Shown here in pieces: positions 1 through 5,101 of a stretch of 5,101 bases of DNA (position 1 is its first letter; each line of letters starts with the position of its first letter). This stretch comes from an uncultured Pseudomonadota bacterium (GTDB lineage Bacteria; Bdellovibrionota_B; Oligoflexia; Oligoflexales; Bog-1112), in the NCBI GenBank assembly GCA_937896265.1, contig CALBMD010000336.1, forward strand, positions 1 through 5,101, written 5' to 3'. Below the pieces are notes generated by a model. The model saw only the letters and a program-made list of their open reading frames with translations. It searched no databases and was not told where the DNA came from. Made by a program: the position numbers and the translations under genes.

Positions 1-51
1 CTATTATCGAGTCTGCTCCCACCACTCCTGTCAAAGGTACAAGACAAATTT

Positions 52-165
52 AATCTTCGGTTTTCGTGTGAAATGAGGAAAATAGTCCAAGAATATGAAA
101 TTTTTCAAGATCAGCATTCAAATTATGATAATAACTAAATAAACAGTCCACTCCAAATAATATAG
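52..165 (+). pseudogene. Degraded linker region upstream of the histidine kinase core
   Basis: No intact gene starts here. The frame that continues into the kinase (codons from 52) reads as a polar, Gln/Glu-rich segment (for example MRKIVQEYEIFQDQHSNYDN), which looks like the coiled-coil linker that usually precedes a kinase H-box. It is interrupted by TAA at 136-138 and TAG at 163-165. Each could arise from a Gln codon (CAA, CAG) by one C-to-T change. The other two forward frames are broken by several stops. That this was once kinase coding sequence is inferred from the shared frame and the composition, not from a recognised domain. Confidence 0.4.
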
Positions 166-813
166 AAGGAACTCCATAACACTCAAAAAATTGTTCATGA
201 TCTAAAAACACCAATGAGCATGTTAAGCTTACTTCTTAAAATGAAAGATGAAAAAGCTGCTAATGAGTTCTTTTTGAAATTTAAGCCTAAATTGCTCAAT
301 AACCTCCAGTATGCTGAGTCTATTATCTCCGAAATTATGGTTTCTGGATCTCTCCGGCCTGACAAATTCGAGGAAATTTCGATTGGTGATATTTTAGATT
401 CAATTATGAAAAGGCTATCAATTGATAATTTAATTTTTGAAAGAAATTTGATTCATAGGCAAAAATTATTTGGAGATAAGATTAGGATATATCGAGCTTT
501 ATCTAATTTAATACAAAACTGTATAGAAGCCTTGCCGAATAAAAAAAATTATAAAATTTGGTTCTGGTCAAAAGATGACCTTAACTCAATTAGAATTGGG
601 GTTGGAAATGAAGGTAGCTATATTTATCCAGAAGATGTGAGATTACTGTTTGCAGATTTTTTTACAAAAGGAAAAGCTAACGGAACAGGTTTAGGCTTAT
701 CGATAGTTAAAGAAATCATTAACAATCACAGCGGAGACATTGAATGTATTTCGGATATTTCATCAGGAACAGAGTTTGTAATCACTTTGCCTGTTTTAGC
801 TTATATGAAATAA
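166..813 (+). pseudogene. Sensor histidine kinase, C-terminal catalytic fragment (5' truncated)
   Basis: This is the transmitter half of a two-component sensor kinase, which would autophosphorylate on His and pass phosphate to an unidentified response regulator. The H-box HDLKTPMSML is visible, with its His codon at 196-198. Counting from the first ATG (214), the N-box NLIQNCIEA is at residues 98-106 (metal-binding Asn 102). A G1-like GNEG is at 131-134, where the usual DxG Asp is Asn. A G2 box GTGLGLSIVKEI is at 157-168, and the terminal GTEFVITLP is at 185-193. The DHp and HATPase_c regions are therefore largely complete, but no input or membrane domain remains. An ATG at 214 would start after the phosphoacceptor His, giving a protein unable to autophosphorylate. 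The frame is open back to 166, where it meets TAG, and has no credible start. The stop lies 4 bases before the symporter remnant. Family assignment is firm; inactivation is inferred. Confidence 0.85.
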
Positions 814-817
814 ACTA

Positions 818-1078
818 ATGTGGATTGTAACTGTATATCTTATTTTAGTTATGTGTGTTGGCTTTCGTTCAAGGTCTCACATCTATGATATAGATAATTT
901 TTTCTTTGCAGGTCGCAATGTTTGTTTTTTTCAAACAACTTGCGCGATATTTACTACATGGTACGGATCAGGTGCATTGCTTGGGGTTGTTACTAGCGTT
1001 TATAAGAATGGAATAAGATACGTAATAGCTGATCCAATAGCAACTCCCTTGGGCTCTTATTTTCAGGGATTTTTTTAA
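818..1078 (+). pseudogene. Sodium:solute symporter (SSS family), N-terminal fragment
   Basis: The 86-residue reading frame carries the N-terminal signature of SSS transporters, membrane proteins that couple Na+ entry to solute uptake. It shows a first hydrophobic segment (residues 2-14), the VGFRSRS loop, the DNFFFAGR motif (26-33), a second segment with TTWYGSGALLG (46-56) and the IADPIATPL stretch (70-78). It stops at TAA 1076-1078 inside what should be the third membrane segment, whereas family members have about 450-500 residues. The ATG is 4 bases after the kinase stop with no Shine-Dalgarno, so translation was probably coupled to the kinase. The rest of the transporter resumes in the same frame at about 1079. 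The substrate cannot be told. Confidence 0.8.
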
Positions 1079-1093
1079 CAAAATTTAGGACAT

Positions 1094-1786
1094 ATGACTA
1101 ATCAAGAAATAGTCCAAAAAATGATGGCTTGTAAATCTAATAAAATTGCAAGAAATTCAACTGTTGTTGCAGCAATTTTGTATTTGATAGTTGGGTTGAT
1201 AACTATCTGGTTGGGGTGTGCGGCAAGGCAAGTTGGTGTTGTTAATGATGACTCTGTATTTGCTTTTTTTGAGTTAATGAAAGAATCTTTACCCAAACAT
1301 TTATTTCCTTTTGTTATCTTAGTTGTTGTTGCGATAACTATGAGCACTGCGGACGCATACCTTTTTACAGCTTCATTCATAGCATCTAATAATGTCTTTT
1401 CAAGTATCATTGGCAGAAATGCTGCAAAATTATATTATTTTATGCAGTTTAATAACTTTATGATAGTTATCTTAGCTTTATCGTTGAGCTTAGCTATAAA
1501 CAAACTTTATGAAGTGATGATTTTTTCTGCGATAATCCGTTTTGCAACGAGTGTTATTCCTATTTTTTTTGCAATCAGTAGATTTACAGTTTTCCCTATT
1601 TGCGCTTGGCTTTCTTCTATATGTGCAACTACAGCTGCAATAACATCGTTTCTATATATAGATAATATTGTTGATGCTTTCTACTTAGCAATTATCTTGT
1701 CACTTTTTTCTTCTATATTTGGTTTTTTATTTGGATACCTTGTCAGATACATAAGGTGCATTACTCTAGTTAAAAAAGGATTGTGA
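1094..1786 (+). pseudogene. Sodium:solute symporter (SSS family), C-terminal fragment
   Basis: This 230-residue segment is the C-terminal half of the transporter whose N-terminus lies at 818-1078, in the same frame. It opens with GHMTNQEIVQKMMACKSNKIARN, the cytoplasmic loop usually written as GxxPxQDLxQR...SxxxARN in the family. Membrane segments follow at about residues 24-44, 70-90, 112-135, 138-160, 165-187 and 192-220. The signature AITMSTADAYL is at residues 80-90, in the helix that contributes to the Na2 sodium site in LeuT-fold transporters. About 130 residues between the two fragments are absent. The ATG has only a poorly spaced AGGA (3 bases away), so it is probably not a real start. 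The TGA overlaps the approach to the next gene by 1 base of spacing. Alone, this fragment could not form a transporter. Confidence 0.8.
1776..1780 (+). promoter_or_regulatory. Ribosome binding site of the GrpB-GNAT gene
   Basis: AAGGA sits 7 bases before the ATG at 1788, a near-ideal Shine-Dalgarno spacing. It lies inside the last codons of the symporter remnant and fixes the start of the downstream gene. It also suggests that this gene is translated independently of the broken upstream genes. Confidence 0.65.
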
Positions 1787-1787
1787 T

Positions 1788-2780
1788 ATGATTGAGCCAA
1801 GTTTTTTTGATGATTTTTGGACTCAATTGTTTAAATCAGAATCAGCAATGCTTCTCAAGAATCATGATGAAATATTGGCTGCTTTTCATATTGGTTCAAC
1901 CGCCATTGGTATTAAAAATCGCTTGTGTGTTGATGTTCTACTTGTATGTGAAAAACCCCCTACTTATTACGAAGAGTATCTTGGCCAGTTTGGTTATAAG
2001 AGAATTACTGAGGATCACAGTGGGTTGGTTTTTTTCTCTGAAAGACATAGACAGGCGAGATTTAAGATATACTTATATCAAAGTAATGATAATGAGATTG
2101 AACGATATTTAAGTATTAGAGACTATCTAAAAGCCAACGCGGACTTGCTTCAAAAATTTGAAGGCTTTGATATTCATTCCCAAAACTATGAAGTAATTAA
2201 GAAAAAATTTTTCACCGAAATTGCAGAAGATGTTTATGGTTGGAATACCAAAAAAGAAACTATTTTTGACAGCAAAAGAATTCTTATTCAGCGCTGGCGG
2301 CCAAGAGATTGGATTAATTTTCATTCTTTAAGCTCTAACCCGGAAGTCATTGGTTTTATCTACACCGGCTATCCTTTTTCAAAAAAGGATAGTGAAGATT
2401 TTATTGCTACGCAGATAAATCATATGGATCGGTTAGGGTATTGTTTTTTTAAGCTAAAAGTGAAAGGGGAACATAGAATAGCTGGATTTTGTGGTATACA
2501 GCCACTTGGAGTCAGTTCAAATGTTGAAATGGGGTGGTGGTTATTGCCAGATTTGCAAGGCCATGGTTACGTTACCGAAGTTGGTAAGGCAGTTATTGAG
2601 TATATTCAACATCATTTTCAAATCTCTTCTATTAAAGCCTATTGTCACATTAACCATCATAGATCCATGGCTGTGATGAAGCGTTTGGGATTTAAGTCTC
2701 TTGGTGTGGGAGTAACAGACGTTTTTGGCATGCATCCTTTATCAAAGCCGGTTCATCGGTTTACTCTAGACTTTATTTAG
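1788..2780 (+). CDS. GrpB-like (UPF0157) domain / GNAT N-acetyltransferase fusion protein
   Basis: This is an apparently intact 330-residue cytosolic protein with two domains. Residues ~1-150 resemble GrpB/UPF0157, a nucleotidyltransferase-fold family of poorly known function. They carry FHIGST (33-38), VDVLLV (48-53, with the conserved Asp 49) and RDYLKAN (111-117) before the final helix. The usual VPGLxxKP between the first two motifs is altered and one residue shorter (AIGIKNRLC), so activity of this half is doubtful. Residues ~163-328 are a RimJ/RimL-type GNAT domain, which transfers acetyl from acetyl-CoA to an amine. They carry EMGWWLLPDLQGHGYVTE (247-264, containing the Q-x-x-G-x-G/A-like acetyl-CoA loop) and NHHRSMAVMKRLGF (289-302). 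The acceptor could be a protein N-terminus, an antibiotic or a small molecule; the sequence does not say which. The ATG at 1788 has a good RBS. The stop overlaps that of the convergent ATP-grasp gene. Confidence 0.85.
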   Translation: MIEPSFFDDFWTQLFKSESAMLLKNHDEILAAFHIGSTAIGIKNRLCVDVLLVCEKPPTYYEEYLGQFGYKRITEDHSGLVFFSERHRQARFKIYLYQSNDNEIERYLSIRDYLKANADLLQKFEGFDIHSQNYEVIKKKFFTEIAEDVYGWNTKKETIFDSKRILIQRWRPRDWINFHSLSSNPEVIGFIYTGYPFSKKDSEDFIATQINHMDRLGYCFFKLKVKGEHRIAGFCGIQPLGVSSNVEMGWWLLPDLQGHGYVTEVGKAVIEYIQHHFQISSIKAYCHINHHRSMAVMKRLGFKSLGVGVTDVFGMHPLSKPVHRFTLDFI

Positions 2781-5068
2781 ATGCTTTCTTTATAGAAGGC
2801 TTCTTTTTCCAAGCTTTCAGGGATAACAAGCATCTCAAGCGCGCCTCCATAGACATTAACTTTTGATTCAAAACTACTTTGGCTGATACGGCCAAAGACA
2901 TGCGGCCAAGCATGAAACTCCTTACCATCATACCAAGGGAAGGTGCGTAGGACAAAAGCTAGTTTTTCAAAACTATTTTTATAGGGCCTTAGTTTAAAAT
3001 CTTTGACACACTCTTGACTGATGACAGCATAAGGTTTCTCGCAACAATCTTGTATACAGTCTAAACGCTTTATAAAAAGCTCGTTATAAAAAAAGAGTCC
3101 AGCTATTCCTTTAGTTTTCTCTGTCATAGCACAATTAGGCATCAGTACGCCCAAACCTTGACCTGAATAGGTGCTTTTGATAACTTTGTCGCCTGCTTGT
3201 ATGCAGCTTGTAATATCATCCTGAGTGCTGCAATGGCTGGTCTTTGGTATTACAAAATATTTAGTATCGAGATCAATACCATAAAGTTGAGCCAGATCAT
3301 CCATGTGCGCCATCAATGCCTTGTTGTCTAGTTCATGAATCCCAGGAGGAAACAAAAGATAGACATCTTTATTTTGAGCAAAATATTGATAAAGCATTTC
3401 GGTGCCAAGAGAAAATTCTGGATCATCAATATTGATAATATATTTGTACTTTTTATCAAGGAACGCTTGCATTGCATCCATACTGCTTAAATCTGCTGGA
3501 TTGATGATGTTTACAAACCCAAGCTTCTTGATTTCTTGATATTGAAAATAACCTTCTAAGCTATACATGTCCTCTGTAGCGTTAACTATTTTTTCCAAGT
3601 TATCGTAAATTATGATTGCAACTTGCTCATCTTTGCTTGTCACTCTTTGCGCTGTGAGGAAAGATTGTATAAGATTAGTGGGAAGGCCTGTCTTAATTTC
3701 TCCTTTCGGAGCATGAAAACGTTCACAGAACTGGTTTTGAAAAAGGACATGATCAGCCATACCACCTGGATTCATGCAGGAATTTGAATTTACTTCAATG
3801 AGATAAAATCGCCCATCTTCACCTTGCATTACATCCAAAGCTGTTGCATAGAAAATGTGATCTAGAGATTTATTTTTCCAATATTCGCGGGTATCTTCAT
3901 AGGAAAAATCTTTTCTTAGATGACCCCACATATGTTTGAGTTCTTCCTGGCTAAAAATACCTTCCTGCACCACCTGCTGCGTCCCTAAGAAGACATCAGC
4001 AAAGAAATGTACCAAGATTTTGTTTATTTTCGCGGATTCCATTGTTAGATTGGTTAAGGAAGCATCTGGATAGATTAGTGGTAAGGGATAAGCTCTCACA
4101 TGATCTCCAAGGGGATAATCAGAAAGATAACTAAAGTCAGCTGTAGTTGTGGTTGGGAAATGCGGTAAAGCATCCGACGTTTGGCTTTCTTCTACTAAGG
4201 AGCTTGATGTATCGTTATTTTTATCCTCCCAGAGGTTGTCTTTAGCTACTAACACCGGAAGATACATAGGAAAGCTAGAGGAATTGATGAAAAAGCCTTT
4301 GCGCTCATCTAAGGTACTGCCGGTTGCGCCAGTAAGATGAAAAGATTTTGCATAATTAAATTTCTGTAAGCTAGTTCTTACAATAAACTTATAAGAAACA
4401 GGAGAGGCTGAGTTTGGCTTAAAATATTCAAGGCCAGCGAAGTCTAGGAGAAAATTATCAGGGATCAGTCTCTGCCGTTCTTTGTCTGAAGAGCTAGCTG
4501 CTTTCTGATTTTTTTCTTTTGTAGCCAGAGATCTTCTCAAGATAGGATGATTCTGGATATCTTTGATTTTGCTACAGGCTGTAGTATTACAAAAAGCCAG
4601 CTCCTTAGCTTCTTGAGTTAGGATAGATTCTTTGATCTCTATAGGATCTAGAAATTCAAAAATGGGTTCTTCTTTCAGGTAAAAGGAGATAAATAGCGGA
4701 GAAAACTTGAGCCATAACCAAGGCCAAAAAATAGATTGTTGAGGGAAAAGTAGCTCATCATCTTCTTCAAAATTACTGAGCCATTGACTTAACCATAGGG
4801 GGTAACTATCGTAAGGATAGATGGTTGCGCAATTAGAGAGTAGATGCCAATTTTCAAATGAAGCGGGATCAAATAGCTCAAAACCTACTTCCTTAAGCTT
4901 GTTTTTCAAAAAAAAATCTTGATCTAACCCTAAATTTTTTTCAAAAAGCTCATTAAAGGAGCTGAATAGATCTTTATATTTTCTTGCCTCCCAGCATGTG
5001 GCATAAGCTTTGCCTTCTTTCGATACTCTCTCTTTAAGTCTATGTACGATAGGAGTAATATCACCCAA
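2777..5068 (-). CDS. Circularly permuted ATP-grasp protein (CP_ATPgrasp_2-like), 5' end probably outside the window
   Basis: This is a probable ATP-dependent carboxylate-amine ligase of unknown substrate, with at least 763 residues. From residue ~404 the motif order matches the circularly permuted ATP-grasp family. ALDVMQGEDGRFYLIEVNSN (410-429) supplies the metal ligands Asp 412, Glu 425 and Asn 427, and NPGG follows (433-436). Then come INIDDPEF (545-552), PPGIHELDNKAL (574-585), VIPKTSH (606-612) and the ATP-binding VIKSTYSGQGLGVLMP (629-644, Lys 631). VISQE (682-686), LRTF (707-710), FGRIS (725-729) and VNVYGG (738-742) complete the set. Residues ~1-400 are unrecognised; they include an aromatic hydrophobic stretch (~112-131) and a Ser/Thr-rich stretch (~287-313). 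The only in-window start is TTG at 5068, with no Shine-Dalgarno. The frame stays open for 11 more codons to the edge (LGPSRTNFTSR), so the true start is probably outside. The family is often linked to predicted peptide-ligation operons; no such partner is visible here. Confidence 0.8.
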   Translation of the reverse strand: MGDITPIVHRLKERVSKEGKAYATCWEARKYKDLFSSFNELFEKNLGLDQDFFLKNKLKEVGFELFDPASFENWHLLSNCATIYPYDSYPLWLSQWLSNFEEDDELLFPQQSIFWPWLWLKFSPLFISFYLKEEPIFEFLDPIEIKESILTQEAKELAFCNTTACSKIKDIQNHPILRRSLATKEKNQKAASSSDKERQRLIPDNFLLDFAGLEYFKPNSASPVSYKFIVRTSLQKFNYAKSFHLTGATGSTLDERKGFFINSSSFPMYLPVLVAKDNLWEDKNNDTSSSLVEESQTSDALPHFPTTTTADFSYLSDYPLGDHVRAYPLPLIYPDASLTNLTMESAKINKILVHFFADVFLGTQQVVQEGIFSQEELKHMWGHLRKDFSYEDTREYWKNKSLDHIFYATALDVMQGEDGRFYLIEVNSNSCMNPGGMADHVLFQNQFCERFHAPKGEIKTGLPTNLIQSFLTAQRVTSKDEQVAIIIYDNLEKIVNATEDMYSLEGYFQYQEIKKLGFVNIINPADLSSMDAMQAFLDKKYKYIINIDDPEFSLGTEMLYQYFAQNKDVYLLFPPGIHELDNKALMAHMDDLAQLYGIDLDTKYFVIPKTSHCSTQDDITSCIQAGDKVIKSTYSGQGLGVLMPNCAMTEKTKGIAGLFFYNELFIKRLDCIQDCCEKPYAVISQECVKDFKLRPYKNSFEKLAFVLRTFPWYDGKEFHAWPHVFGRISQSSFESKVNVYGGALEMLVIPESLEKEAFYKESI
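2783..2808 (+). terminator. Probable intrinsic terminator after the GrpB-GNAT gene
   Basis: GCTTTCT (2783-2789) and AGAAGGC (2794-2800) can form a 7-bp stem with one G-U pair around a TTAT loop, followed by TTCTTTTT (2801-2808). It begins 3 bases after the plus-strand stop codon and is oriented for that strand. The same bases encode the last residues of the convergent minus-strand protein. The stem is short, so its strength is uncertain. Confidence 0.5.
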
Positions 5069-5101
5069 ACGTGATGTAAAATTAGTCCTAGATGGACCTA
5101 G

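Noticed and set aside
1..32. Minus-strand TTGACA followed by GATAAT near the left edge
   Set aside because: The spacing is 20 bases, too long for a standard promoter, and the downstream sequence is outside the window.
102..129. Possible promoter TTTTCA - 16 bases - TATGAT
   Set aside because: The -10 is good but the -35 matches at only four of six bases, and such matches are common by chance in AT-rich DNA.
164..170. AGAAGGA resembling a ribosome binding site before the kinase fragment
   Set aside because: The first in-frame ATG is at 214, far too distant. The nearest ATG (197) is out of frame and ends after two codons.
1070..1078. T7 tract at the symporter stop as a phase-variable switch
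   Set aside because: Adding or removing one T leads to another stop within a few codons, and the central ~130 residues would still be missing.
1102..1410. A 102-codon open frame on the minus strand inside the symporter remnant
   Set aside because: It is antisense to clear symporter sequence, lacks a recognisable motif or RBS, and is explained as a shadow.
1740..1767. Possible promoter TTGTCA - 16 bases - TACTCT upstream of GrpB-GNAT
   Set aside because: The -35 matches five of six bases but the -10 only three of six, so it is too weak to call.
2690..2776. Terminator for the minus-strand ATP-grasp gene
   Set aside because: Only a 3-bp CCG/CGG pairing is found near 2750, without a proper T tract on that strand.
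3700..5068. Two separate ATP-grasp domains in the minus-strand protein
   Set aside because: The first motif block has only the metal-binding half and the second only the ATP-binding half, so a single permuted domain fits better.

Overview
The window is AT-rich, more so by eye in the left third than in the right half. It holds two arms that meet tail to tail at 2777-2780. The plus-strand arm carries decaying remnants of a two-component sensor kinase and a sodium:solute symporter, followed by one intact two-domain gene. The minus-strand arm is one long gene that fills the right half. I see no rRNA, tRNA, CRISPR array or recognisable insertion sequence. The mix of AT-richness, sensor and transporter decay and a poorly characterised enzyme suggests a host-associated or amoeba-associated proteobacterium (Holosporales-like or Legionellales-like). 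That is inference, and the sequence does not fix the lineage.

Layout. Positions 1-165 hold no intact gene, but one frame reads as the charged linker that normally precedes a kinase core and is broken by two stop codons. Positions 166-813 are the catalytic part of a histidine kinase. Its phosphoacceptor H-box lies before the first available ATG, so the natural start is lost. Four bases later, 818-1786 is a sodium:solute symporter (SSS family). It has kept its N-terminal ~86 and C-terminal ~230 residues, has lost roughly 130 residues from the middle, and carries an in-frame stop at 1076-1078. Positions 1788-2780 encode an intact 330-residue fusion of a GrpB-like (UPF0157) domain and a GNAT acetyltransferase, with a clear ribosome binding site. 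A probable intrinsic terminator follows its stop codon.

On the minus strand, 2777 to at least 5068 (open to the window edge) encodes a protein of at least 763 residues. Its C-terminal ~360 residues match, motif by motif and in the right order, a circularly permuted ATP-grasp enzyme of the CP_ATPgrasp_2 type. Roughly 400 residues before that are unrecognised.

How they fit together. The kinase and symporter were probably one co-transcribed sensing and uptake unit and appear to have decayed together. GrpB-GNAT is adjacent, but its own ribosome binding site suggests independent survival. The ATP-grasp gene is convergent and so not in that operon. It is the most interesting object here: a probable ATP-dependent carboxylate-amine ligase of unknown substrate with a large novel N-terminal region.
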